A DNA stretch of 64,000 nt from CAWJMN01 sp963844055 (lineage in GTDB: Bacteria; Planctomycetota; Planctomycetia; Pirellulales; Pirellulaceae). Position numbers and translations under genes: made by a program. The stretch spans positions 3,348,001-3,412,000 of the forward strand of contig CAWJMN010000001.1 of the NCBI GenBank assembly GCA_963844055.1, written 5' to 3'. This document shows, piece after piece, positions 44,153-53,205 of this stretch; position 1 is the first letter of the stretch; each line of letters opens with the position of its first letter. The notes beneath the pieces were generated by a model. That model did no database searches and was not told where the DNA came from. It worked only from the letters and a program-made list of their open reading frames with translations.

Positions 44153-46957
44153 CTACGGCTTTGCGCTTGGTAGATGGGCCAGCTCAACGCGTACAGCACA
44201 GACTTTGTACTCTGGAATTTTTGCGGTGGGATCGGTGGCTGAGATCGTGAGATTATTGACATTCTGCTGTGCAGGAAAATGGAAATTCCCAAACACCACT
44301 CCTGCCGCCACACGATCTGTTACGAGCGCATGGGCGACCATCACCCCACGGCGCGACGTGGCGCGGACCAAATCTCCATCAGCGATCCCGAGCCGATGCG
44401 CATCTTCCGGATAGATCTCTAGCAGCGATTCTGGATACGTGGCAAGGAGGCCGGGGACACGGCGAGTCATTTCGCCTGCGTGCCAATGGTACAGCACGCG
44501 CCCCGTCGTTAAGAGGAAAGGATACTCTGAATCGGGAAGCTCCTTTGCGGCGAGATGCTCAGTCGCATGGAACTTGCCTTTCCCACGCGTCATCTTTCCT
44601 ACATGCAAGATCGGCGTACCAGGGTGGCCTGCCGTTGGCACCGGCCAAGCCAAGGAATCTCCACGTTCCAGCCGAGCATGACTAACACCGGCATAGGAAG
44701 GAGTGACCGCTGCGATTTCTGCCATGACCTGCGCAGGGTGAGCATAATCCCAGCCTGCCCATGGACCGACTGGCGTCATGGAACGAGCCTGCAGAATTCG
44801 CTGGCCTAACTCGGCCGTGATCGCCCAATCGGCACGTGCTTCCCCCGGGGTGGCGACTGCCTTTCGCACCAACTGCACCAGGCGATCCGTGTTGGTAAAC
44901 GTACCATCCTTCTCAGCAAATGAGGCCCCCGGGAGGATCACATCGGCATACTCGGCGGTCTCGGAGCTAAAGATCTCTTGTAGGACGACGAACTCTGCGG
45001 ACGCTAAGCTACGGCGCACCTCATTGCTGTTGGGATCGGTAATTGCCGGATTCTCTCCCACAATGAAGAGGGCCCGCAAACGCTGGGTTCCTGCGGCCGA
45101 CACCATTTCGGTAACGGTCAAGCCGGGTGTGCCTGAGATGCTGATTGCGGCAGCCTTCCCGGAGGCACCAAGCGCCCATGCCGACTGAAACTTTTGCTGG
45201 ATTGCTGGATCGGCCACAGACTGATATCCAGGAAACACGTTCGGAAGGGCCCCCATGTCGCAGGCTCCCTGAACATTGTTCTGCCCACGCAGCGGATTTA
45301 CACCGCCGCCAGAGATACCAATATTGCCAAGCAACATTTGGAGGTTAGCTAGACTGAGGACATTCATCACGCCGGTCGTGTGCTGCGTGATCCCCATCGC
45401 CCACACAACAGCGGCCGGGTGATTCTGGGCAAGCATCTTCGCGGCCAAGGCAATGTCTTGCGCAGGGACTTCGGTAATGGTGGATACAAATTCAGGAGTG
45501 TAGCGCTCCAGAGTTTCACGCAAAGCTTCAAAGCCTTCGCATTGTTCAGCAATGAATTGCTGAGCATGCCAATCATTTCGCAGGATCTCCTGCATGATTC
45601 CATTAATCAAAGCAACATCGGTGCCGGGGCGGTGTCGAAGGTGTAGCGCAGCGAATTCGGCAATTTCAATCTTACGCGGGTCTGCCACAATCAGCGGCAT
45701 TTGGCGACGCAATACAGCCTGCCGAAGGCGAGCGCCAAAGACCGGATGCTGCTCTGTAACATTGGAACCAATTAAGAACACGGCCGAAGCATGGCGTGCG
45801 ATGTCATCCATCGAATTGCTCATGGCACCCGATCCGAGCGCCATTGTCAGCCCAGCCACCGTGGATGCATGACAGAGTCGAGCGCAGTGATCGACATTAT
45901 TGGTTCCCAGTAGTTGGCGGGCTAGTTTTTGTAGCAGGTAGTTTTCTTCATTCGTGCATTTTGCCGAAGTTAGAAAGCCGATCGCTTGCCCAGTCGATTG
46001 CTGCTGGATCGTCACCAGCTTAGAGGCGACGATCTCCAGAGCCACATCCCAGCTTACTTCCACCCATTCGCCACGATTTGCCGGCCGCTGCTGAAACGGG
46101 GTGCCTTGCAACAGATACGAGCGAACGCGTGGCCGGACCAGACGGTCCGGATGGTGAACGAAGTCATATCCATAGCGTCCCTTCACACACAGGGCCATGC
46201 CATTGACGGGTGCATCCGGATTGGAGGCGATGTGCGTGATTTTCTCCTGGGCCACATGGATATCAAACTGACATCCAACGCCGCAATAGGCACAGGTCGT
46301 TGTGACAACGCGATCCGAGGCAGGGGCATTGCTGGCGGCGCGATCGCTGAGGGCACCGGTTGGACAATAGGCGGCACAATCGCCACAGGATTCACACCTG
46401 GCTTCTTGCATGGCTGTACCCATGCCAGCGACAAGGTGCATATCATGCCCACGCTCAGCCAGGTTCCAAACAAAACGCCCCTGTACCTCATTACAGGCGC
46501 GAATGCACCGAGCACAAAGGATGCACTGGTTAAGGTCCACCTTGATGAAAGGATGCGGGTCCGAATCGGGGACATACCGAGGTAAACCTGGCAGCTCGGC
46601 CGTGGATTCGTCGACGTGATAATGGCGAACCCACTTCATGAACTCATTTTCTGCCTGACAAGCGACATCGCCCACGCCGTTTTGCCGCAACAGCCGCAAA
46701 ACGGAGCGACGTTCTTGGATTACACGTGCGCTTTCGGTCTGAACGACCATGCCATCGGAAACAGGCTCGTGACAGGAGGGAACCAGGTGATCCACTCCCG
46801 CTTGTTCTACCAGGCACAGCCGGCACGACCCAGCAATAGATAGATCGGGGTGATAGCAGAGCGTGGGGATCGTGATGCCATGCTGTTTTGCAGCCTCCAG
46901 AATCGTCTGATACGGCAGGGCCTCGATTCGCTTTCCATTAATCGTGATGAGCGGCAT
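44153..46957 (-). CDS. Formate dehydrogenase alpha subunit (Mo/W-bis-MGD, Cys form)
   Basis: 934 residues from the ATG at 46957. Oxidises formate to CO2 or runs in reverse. Order: a NuoG-like 2Fe-2S domain (PTLCYHPDLSIAGSCRLCLV, PSCHEP), two 4Fe-4S ferredoxin motifs (CILCARCIRACNEVQG; CESCGDCAAYCPTGAL), then the molybdopterin domain with its own 4Fe-4S motif (CAYCGVGCQFDIHV) and Mo ligand Cys362 in CARLCHASTVAGL, so Cys replaces selenocysteine. The C-terminal MopB domain has TGRVLYHWHAGEMTRR and VFGNFHFP. No signal peptide: cytoplasmic. The NuoE/F-type diaphorase partners and fdhD are not in the window. It follows PEP synthase on the same strand by 119 bp, possibly in one transcript. Confidence 0.93.
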   Translation of the reverse strand: MPLITINGKRIEALPYQTILEAAKQHGITIPTLCYHPDLSIAGSCRLCLVEQAGVDHLVPSCHEPVSDGMVVQTESARVIQERRSVLRLLRQNGVGDVACQAENEFMKWVRHYHVDESTAELPGLPRYVPDSDPHPFIKVDLNQCILCARCIRACNEVQGRFVWNLAERGHDMHLVAGMGTAMQEARCESCGDCAAYCPTGALSDRAASNAPASDRVVTTTCAYCGVGCQFDIHVAQEKITHIASNPDAPVNGMALCVKGRYGYDFVHHPDRLVRPRVRSYLLQGTPFQQRPANRGEWVEVSWDVALEIVASKLVTIQQQSTGQAIGFLTSAKCTNEENYLLQKLARQLLGTNNVDHCARLCHASTVAGLTMALGSGAMSNSMDDIARHASAVFLIGSNVTEQHPVFGARLRQAVLRRQMPLIVADPRKIEIAEFAALHLRHRPGTDVALINGIMQEILRNDWHAQQFIAEQCEGFEALRETLERYTPEFVSTITEVPAQDIALAAKMLAQNHPAAVVWAMGITQHTTGVMNVLSLANLQMLLGNIGISGGGVNPLRGQNNVQGACDMGALPNVFPGYQSVADPAIQQKFQSAWALGASGKAAAISISGTPGLTVTEMVSAAGTQRLRALFIVGENPAITDPNSNEVRRSLASAEFVVLQEIFSSETAEYADVILPGASFAEKDGTFTNTDRLVQLVRKAVATPGEARADWAITAELGQRILQARSMTPVGPWAGWDYAHPAQVMAEIAAVTPSYAGVSHARLERGDSLAWPVPTAGHPGTPILHVGKMTRGKGKFHATEHLAAKELPDSEYPFLLTTGRVLYHWHAGEMTRRVPGLLATYPESLLEIYPEDAHRLGIADGDLVRATSRRGVMVAHALVTDRVAAGVVFGNFHFPAQQNVNNLTISATDPTAKIPEYKVCAVRVELAHLPSAKP

Positions 46958-47076
46958 CGTGGTGGAATAGAGGATTCGTGAAGTGCAACTTTTATCCAAG
47001 TGGTCCAGCTACCAGTCAACAACTGGTCGCTTGCAACGACAATTCGACATTAAACCCTGAGGAGAATCAAGCGCAG

Positions 47077-49500
47077 CTACTTGACTCTGCCGAGCGTCTT
47101 TTCCAGCGCCAACACTTGGGCCGTCGTTTTGACCACGACATCCGCCGTGAGTGACAAGCTATCAATGCCAAGTTCGACCAGGAATTTGGCAAATTCAGGG
47201 TAGTCACTAGGGGCTTGGCCACAGATCCCAATCTTTCGGCCAGTGCGTTTGCAGGTTTCGATGACACTGGTAATCATCCGCTTGACGGCAAGGTCTCGCT
47301 CATCAAACACGTGCGCTACAATTTCCGAATCCCGATCAACCCCCAGCGTTAGTTGCGTGAGGTCATTGGAGCCGATGGAGAACCCGTCAAAAATCTCGGC
47401 AAACTCTGCCGCACAAACGACATTGCTAGGAATCTCGCACATTACATAGAGCTCAAGTCCTTGATCGCCGCGATGCAGTCCATTTTTCGCCATCTCTTCT
47501 TGAACACGTTTTCCTTCCAGAACCGTTCGGCAGAATGGAATCATGAGTTTGACATTTGTAAGCCCCATTTCATCGCGGGCCTTCTTCATCGCACGGCACT
47601 CTAGCGCAAAGGCTTCACGATAGCGAGGATCGTAGTAGCGTGAGGCACCTCGAAAGCCGATCATCGGGTTTTCTTCGGTTGGCTCATACCTCTTTCCGCC
47701 GATCAGGTTGGCGTACTCATTGGTCTTGAAGTCACTCATCCGAACGATCACATCCTTGGGATAGAATGCGGCCGCAATCATTCCTACCCCTTCGGCCAAG
47801 CGATCAACAAAGAACTGCGTCTTGTCTTTATACCCGGATGTGAGGCTATCGATTTGGGACTTAAGAGCTGGATCATCCAGGCGATCGTACTCCACCAGCG
47901 CCATGGGGTGAATCGTAATGGCCGTACTGATAATGAACTCCATCCGTGCCAGCCCGACACCATCGTTGGGCAGGAACGATAGTCGCAATGCCTCGTCGGG
48001 ATTCCCGACATTCATCATGACCTTCGTTTTAGGTCGGCCGGTCTTTTCCAGGCTTAGCTGCTCGACATCAAAATCGAGCAGCCCTTCATAGACATTTCCG
48101 ATGGAGCCTTCGGCACTGGAAACCGTGACGGCCATGCCATCCTTAAGGATATCGGTTCCATTTTCCGTACCAATAACCGCAGGAAGCCCGAGTTCACGAC
48201 TGACGATGGCCGCATGGCACGTCCTACCACCCCGATTCGTCACAATGGCTGAGGCCAGCTTTAGGACAGGCTCCCAGTCAGGGTCTGTCTTGTCGGTAAC
48301 AAGCACCTCTCCTTTTTTGAACTCCGCCAAGTGGGAGGTATCTTTGATAACCCGTACGTTTCCAACGCCAATCTTCTCGCCGACGCTTTGACCCATCACC
48401 AAGACATGACCACGCTGCTTGAGGCGATAGGTGCTGATCACATCGAGCTCTTTACGCGATTGCACCGTTTCTGGCCGGGCCTGAACGATGAATAGTTCGC
48501 CCGTGTTGCCATCCTTGGCCCACTCCATGTCCATCGGACAGAAGTCCCCCTTCTTTTGAGAGTAGTGGCTCTCGATTACACAGGCCCAGCGAGCCAGTTG
48601 CAGCACTTCGTCGTCCGAAATGGAGAGGCGTGCTCGGTCTGCAGGAGGTACCGGCACATTCTTCACCATCTTGCTGCCACCAACATCGTAGATCAGCTTG
48701 AACTCCTTGCTTCCCAAGACACGTTTGATGATGGGGCGAAATCCGGTCAGCAACGTTGGCTTAAAGACGAGAAACTCATCCGGGGTAACGGAACCCTGGA
48801 CAATATTCTCTCCCAAACCGTAGGATGCATTGATCAGTACGGCATCGCGAAAGCCCGACTCTGTGTCGATAGAAAACATGACGCCAGAACTGGCTAGGTC
48901 GGAGCGTACCATCCGCTGAACGCCGACCGACAGCCCGATCTGCGTGTGATCGAAGCCTTGATCATGTCGGTACGAAATTGCGCGATCCGTAAAGAGGGAG
49001 GCAAAGCAGCGTCGGCACGTCTCGATGAGGGCTGTCGCCCCTTGCACGTTGAGGTAGGTCTCTTGCTGACCTGCGAAACTGGCGTTGGGCAGATCCTCGG
49101 CGGTAGCGCTACTTCGAACAGCAACATCCACGGGAGAGCCGGCCTCTTTACTTAGCTCGGCATAGGCCTGCACGATGGCTTGTTCAAGATCTTTGGGCCA
49201 GGGACTTGCGATAATTGCGTGACGAATTTGAGCACCACGCTGGCGCAGGTCGGTTACATTCTGAAAGTCGAGTCCATCCAGCATGCGAACAATTTGCTCG
49301 GCAAGGCCCGACTCCGCCAGGAAATAGTGGTAAGCCTGCGCGGTGACGGCAAATCCATTGGGAACCTTAACGCCGGCCGGGGCTAGTTCCCGATACATTT
49401 CCCCGAGCGAAGCGTTTTTTCCGCCCACGGTCGGCACATCGGCAATGCTGAGTTCCGAAAACCAACGGATGTACTGACTGGTACTTACAGAGGCTGCCAT
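47077..49500 (-). CDS. ppsA: Phosphoenolpyruvate synthase (pyruvate, water dikinase)
   Basis: 807 residues, the usual length. Makes PEP from pyruvate and ATP with AMP and phosphate as products, a gluconeogenic step. Seen: N-terminal ATP-grasp half (GGKNASLGEMY, RSSATAEDLPNASFAGQQET, DMEWAKDG, FIVQARPETVQS), the phosphohistidine domain with catalytic His429 (GGRTCHAAIVSRELGLPAV), and the PEP-utilising barrel (RMEFIIS, VRMSDFKTNEYANLIGG, MIGFRGASRYYDPRY, IGSNDLTQLTLGVDRDSE) ending in the Cys760 motif GICGQAPSDYPEFA. GGGAG precedes the ATG at 49500. Next to formate dehydrogenase on the same strand; a link between C1 and C3 metabolism is suggested only by position. Confidence 0.97.
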   Translation of the reverse strand: MAASVSTSQYIRWFSELSIADVPTVGGKNASLGEMYRELAPAGVKVPNGFAVTAQAYHYFLAESGLAEQIVRMLDGLDFQNVTDLRQRGAQIRHAIIASPWPKDLEQAIVQAYAELSKEAGSPVDVAVRSSATAEDLPNASFAGQQETYLNVQGATALIETCRRCFASLFTDRAISYRHDQGFDHTQIGLSVGVQRMVRSDLASSGVMFSIDTESGFRDAVLINASYGLGENIVQGSVTPDEFLVFKPTLLTGFRPIIKRVLGSKEFKLIYDVGGSKMVKNVPVPPADRARLSISDDEVLQLARWACVIESHYSQKKGDFCPMDMEWAKDGNTGELFIVQARPETVQSRKELDVISTYRLKQRGHVLVMGQSVGEKIGVGNVRVIKDTSHLAEFKKGEVLVTDKTDPDWEPVLKLASAIVTNRGGRTCHAAIVSRELGLPAVIGTENGTDILKDGMAVTVSSAEGSIGNVYEGLLDFDVEQLSLEKTGRPKTKVMMNVGNPDEALRLSFLPNDGVGLARMEFIISTAITIHPMALVEYDRLDDPALKSQIDSLTSGYKDKTQFFVDRLAEGVGMIAAAFYPKDVIVRMSDFKTNEYANLIGGKRYEPTEENPMIGFRGASRYYDPRYREAFALECRAMKKARDEMGLTNVKLMIPFCRTVLEGKRVQEEMAKNGLHRGDQGLELYVMCEIPSNVVCAAEFAEIFDGFSIGSNDLTQLTLGVDRDSEIVAHVFDERDLAVKRMITSVIETCKRTGRKIGICGQAPSDYPEFAKFLVELGIDSLSLTADVVVKTTAQVLALEKTLGRVK

Positions 49501-49889
49501 GAGAGAGGCTCCCTATTGAACGGTCGATCCTTCGCAATTCACTAGTTTAAGCAGTTTATGTGCCAGAAGCTTGGCCACCTTCTCCTGAGAGACTTTGTTT
49601 GTGGTTATCTAGCAGAACTGCAGGCCTCACGAAGGAGATCAGGTGGCCAATGCATTTTGCTCGACTGCCCACAAGTGCGCTTATCTGCACAGCAGTGATG
49701 TCGATCTGTGCGAATCCGCGCAATTGCAATACGTATAACGGGTTTTGTACCTGAAGAACAGTAGGTTTTGGCGAAGCTACACGCTGTATAGAGTATGACA
49801 GCGAGAAGGTACAGGAATTGCTTCTAACCCTGACAAGTCGACGAAGATGTCGGACTTAAGATCGCTTGCACCTGCTTCGGAGCAATCGC
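49501..49889. other. Gene-free region between ppsA and the caspase operon
   Basis: About 390 bp between divergent genes. It must contain both promoters; no reliable ORF. The ORF at 49560-49754 starts with an Arg/Pro/Cys-poor composition unlike its neighbours and is not supported. Confidence 0.5.
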
Positions 49890-51002
49890 ATGAAACCCTT
49901 GATTGCCCTCTTCCTGGCCCTATTTCTTTTCGTTTCAAGCGGAACCGCAGCCGAGCCGAAGGTCTATGCGTTGGTAATTGGCGATGCTACGCCCGCAGCA
50001 CATTGGGGGAAGCTTCTTCCTAACATAACACTCGACATTTTGGCAATTCAAGTTGCCCTGTGGGACAACTTGCCTAAGGAACAGCTTGAGCTTATCACGC
50101 TTACTCTTGAAGAGGATGCAGATGCTCGCCCGGCCAATATCCTGGCAGGTCTGGAACGGCTGAAACCCGGCGAGAACGATACGCTACTGGTTTATTTTAC
50201 GGGACATGGCGCCGTGGATGACCATGGGCATTTTTTCGCATTAGCCGGTGGCAAGCTCTACCGCGAAGAGCTCAAGCGTGAAATGCTTTCCCGAAAGGCA
50301 CGATTGACGGTTTTAATTTCGGACTGTTGCAACGTCCGCAGCGATGGAAAGTCCTATATCGCGCCGGCACCACAACTGAAACGTCCCTCGCAAGTTTCGC
50401 CGGCGTTCGCTTCGCTGCTTCTCAAGCCGCAGGGGATCGTAGACCTTAATGGTAGCTCTCCGGGGGAAAGTGCGTTTTTTACACCTGAAGACCGGCAAGG
50501 GGGTGGACTGCCCGGGTCCCTGTTTACGAAGGCCTTCGTGGAGTACTTACGGACCCATCAAAAGCATTCGCCCAAGTGGAACGACCTACTGGTGGATGTA
50601 GGAAATAAAGTCCATATCGCCTTTCGAGCCGGCTATCCCCAGGGGGCGTCCATTGCCAAGGGAAACGTGGTCCAGCATGATCAAACGGTCTATGCGATTG
50701 CCTATCCTGAAATGCCCGAGAAACAGGGGCCGCGCACTGGAGTGAAGGTGAGAGACCAGGAGGGGACCGGCGCCTGGATCTTTGAAGTCGATCCGTTGTC
50801 ACCGGCGGCAAGAGTATACGACCTGACATCCCGAAAGTATGTCTCCCTTCAGCCCGGACAACTGATCACAGTTGCCAATGGACGCCGAGTAACCGGAGCA
50901 GCCGACCTTGCGACCTTGGTGAAAACATCGCCGCAGATCCTACGCTTTTCTGCCAGTGATTCTCGTGGCGAACGGGAATACCTAATGCGACTTCGTTACT
51001 AG
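49890..51002 (+). CDS. Secreted caspase-family (C14-like) protease with C-terminal PDZ domain
   Basis: 370 residues from the ATG at 49890 with a signal peptide (LIALFLALFLFVSSGTAAEP). The caspase-like domain (about 24-270) keeps both catalytic residues: His106 in LLVYFTGHGAVDDHG and Cys147 in LTVLISDCCNVRSD, and the family's ALVIGDA, DARPANILAGLERLK, SPGESAF, SLFTKAFVEYLRTHQ segments. Residues about 285-370 form a PDZ-like domain (GVKVRDQEGTGAWIFEVDPL, SPAARVYDL, LQPGQLITVANGRRVTGAAD, LATLVKTSPQILRF), which would bind the C-terminus of a target or the protease itself. Export of a caspase-fold protease is unusual. The DUF900 gene starts 18 bp after its stop, so they form an operon. Confidence 0.85.
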   Translation: MKPLIALFLALFLFVSSGTAAEPKVYALVIGDATPAAHWGKLLPNITLDILAIQVALWDNLPKEQLELITLTLEEDADARPANILAGLERLKPGENDTLLVYFTGHGAVDDHGHFFALAGGKLYREELKREMLSRKARLTVLISDCCNVRSDGKSYIAPAPQLKRPSQVSPAFASLLLKPQGIVDLNGSSPGESAFFTPEDRQGGGLPGSLFTKAFVEYLRTHQKHSPKWNDLLVDVGNKVHIAFRAGYPQGASIAKGNVVQHDQTVYAIAYPEMPEKQGPRTGVKVRDQEGTGAWIFEVDPLSPAARVYDLTSRKYVSLQPGQLITVANGRRVTGAADLATLVKTSPQILRFSASDSRGEREYLMRLRY

Positions 51003-51020
51003 CATGAAGCCAATTCTGTT

Positions 51021-53012
51021 ATGAGATTACCTGCGCGACGAATTATTTTTCTGCTGGCCTTGGCTCTGCTGTTTTGCAGTACGGCACTGGTGCGTATCGG
51101 CTGGGCGCAGGCTCCGGCCAAAAAGCTGCCTACAGAAGACTGGGCGGAAGACCTGCTAAAAGACGATCCACTCACCGGGAAGGAAGAGATCACCCTAACA
51201 GACCTCCAGGAGGCGTTACGCGACCCCAAGCGGCGTGACAGTGTGGTGCAGCGTCACTTCTCGCGAGCCAAAATCAATGTCAATGAACAGAAGGTATTTC
51301 TGCAAGAGGCGTTGCTAACCGATTCCGAGGAGGTTCAACGTCAAACGATGGAACAGTTGCAAGAACTGGACCTGTTGCAGGAGGTGGTTGCCGAATTCCT
51401 TTTGAAGGAAGCTGAAAAAGGGGATGAGTCACAGCGACGGGCTGCCGTGTTGGCCCTGCAAGACTTCGAATGGCGCGGCTTAGAAATCCCTAATTGGTAT
51501 AAGGAACTAGTCAAGCAAACGATGACTTCCGAAGATAGCCAAGAACGAGAAGCTGCAATCAAGCAGTACCTCTCTTGGGGTCCGGATGCTATCCCTTCCT
51601 TCCTACAGCAGTTCCGTTCCAAAAACCCAAAACATCAACAGCAGGCAGCCTATGCACTGTCACGATTGCTTGCCACCCAACGTGAACTGCCAGGCAGAGG
51701 AGCGATGTCCCCGGGAATGGCGGCCCCTAAAGCGGCTGCTCCGCCAGGGCCCGCCATTGCGAAGGCACAGGCCGTCACCGCCTCGGGCCCACAATCGGGA
51801 AGAGAAATAGAAAGCCAAAAGTCGCGATTGGTGCGAGTCTTTTTTGGCACCAATCGGGCACTCATCGCGAACCATAAGGACCCACGCTACGGCTTTGCCT
51901 GGGGAATGTTAGGGGCGATGTTTGGATTGGCGATTCCTTACGTTCGAATTCGCTACCGACAGGTTCCCAAAGAACCACTTCCACGCCGACGGACGGCTTG
52001 GCTTACCTTTTGGTGCTTTTTGATTGGACTGGGGATTGGTGGTTGGGGAATCATGTCGGCCAATGAAGCTTGGTATTTGGTTCGCTCCCACCGAGTAGGA
52101 CCGGAGTTCGCTGGAAGTCGTTCCGCAAATCACCAAGTTTACTATGGGTACTGTGACGTCTCGATTCCGCCGTCCCATCAAGTAGGTCTGGTTGAGCAGC
52201 CTCTGCTGGGAGCGGAAGATGAAGCGAAGCATGTTGTCATTCAGCACAGCACGCTTCTTCAGGACCAAGAGTTCTTTGAAACGGTGCGGCAGTCCATTGC
52301 TGCCTGCCCACGTCAAGACACATTCGTGTTTATCCATGGTTACAACGTCTCTTTCGATCAGGCGGCTCGTCGGACCGCACAAATCCATTACGACCTCGAG
52401 TTCGAAGGGATTCCACTGTTTTACAGCTGGCCCTCACGCTCCAATATGCGACTTTACGCCAGTGATCGCAATGAGATCGGCTATAGCGTGGAACATATCA
52501 AGCAGTTTCTTATCGACGTCAAGCAGCGTGCCAAGCCAGGGCGGATTCACGTCGTTGCTCACAGCATGGGAGCTGAAGGGGCGGCACGAGCCATTGCCGC
52601 ACTCGGCGATGAAGGCAAAATCTTTGATCAAATCATCTTAGCGGCACCTGATATTGATGCTGATGTCTTCCGAGAACAACTGGCGCCACGACTGGCCCAG
52701 TATTCTCAGCGGACCACCCTCTATTGCTCACGCAATGACTGGGCTTTGCACGCTTCGTATGCCTTTAACGATAGTCCACGTGCAGGCGATTCCAGTTATG
52801 GGGTGATGGTGCGAGAAGATATGGATACGATCGATGCGTCCGAGATCGACACGGATTTACTCGGGCATTCCTATTATGGCGATTGCCTGCCAATCCTACG
52901 TGATGTGCGACTGATGATCGAACGCAATCTTCGCCCCGAAGAACGAGAGCTAGAGCGGGCTGAAGTACCAGGCAACCTGATCTACTGGCTCTTTCATCAA
53001 CCTGCAGGGTAA
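51021..53012 (+). CDS. HEAT-repeat / two-TM / DUF900 alpha-beta hydrolase membrane protein
   Basis: 663 residues with a signal-like N-terminus (IIFLLALALLFCSTALVRIG). Residues about 30-240 are helical HEAT-like repeats (EEVQRQTMEQLQELDLLQEV, QRRAAVLALQDFEWRGLEI, EAAIKQYLSWGPDAIPSFLQ, HQQQAAYALSRLLATQREL), then a Pro/Ala-rich linker. DUF900 starts with RLVRVFFGTNRALIANH (about 270) but is interrupted by two transmembrane helices (YGFAWGMLGAMFGLAIPYV; TAWLTFWCFLIGLGIGGWGI), then resumes: YYGYCDVSIPPSHQVGLVEQ, FVFIHGYNVSFDQAARRTAQ, GIPLFYSWPSRSNM, nucleophile Ser515 in HVVAHSMGAEGAARA, and LAAPDIDADVF (Asp) with late His in LGHSYYGD. Operon partner of the caspase-PDZ gene. Hydrolase substrate unknown. 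Confidence 0.83.
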   Translation: MRLPARRIIFLLALALLFCSTALVRIGWAQAPAKKLPTEDWAEDLLKDDPLTGKEEITLTDLQEALRDPKRRDSVVQRHFSRAKINVNEQKVFLQEALLTDSEEVQRQTMEQLQELDLLQEVVAEFLLKEAEKGDESQRRAAVLALQDFEWRGLEIPNWYKELVKQTMTSEDSQEREAAIKQYLSWGPDAIPSFLQQFRSKNPKHQQQAAYALSRLLATQRELPGRGAMSPGMAAPKAAAPPGPAIAKAQAVTASGPQSGREIESQKSRLVRVFFGTNRALIANHKDPRYGFAWGMLGAMFGLAIPYVRIRYRQVPKEPLPRRRTAWLTFWCFLIGLGIGGWGIMSANEAWYLVRSHRVGPEFAGSRSANHQVYYGYCDVSIPPSHQVGLVEQPLLGAEDEAKHVVIQHSTLLQDQEFFETVRQSIAACPRQDTFVFIHGYNVSFDQAARRTAQIHYDLEFEGIPLFYSWPSRSNMRLYASDRNEIGYSVEHIKQFLIDVKQRAKPGRIHVVAHSMGAEGAARAIAALGDEGKIFDQIILAAPDIDADVFREQLAPRLAQYSQRTTLYCSRNDWALHASYAFNDSPRAGDSSYGVMVREDMDTIDASEIDTDLLGHSYYGDCLPILRDVRLMIERNLRPEERELERAEVPGNLIYWLFHQPAG

Positions 53013-53205
53013 CTAGTGACTCCGGGGAACAATGGCTGCACCTAGGCAGCGCAGGCCGTTTTTAGCCTCGCAGGAGAAAACTGCCGTACCATGCGGTGGC
53101 AAATGAATTAGAATTCAATTATCGCCAGTCCTGCTGAACCTCAGCACTGACATCGCATTTTTGCTGGGCGGAATCGATTTGCCCATGTAGCCAAGGCTAA
53201 CCTCC

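Noticed and set aside
45865..45880. Selenocysteine at the formate dehydrogenase Mo site.
   Set aside because: The codon is TGT (Cys362), not TGA, so no SECIS element was sought.
49560..49754. 64-codon ORF in the spacer before the caspase gene.
   Set aside because: No ribosome site, no hydrophobic or domain pattern; probably chance.
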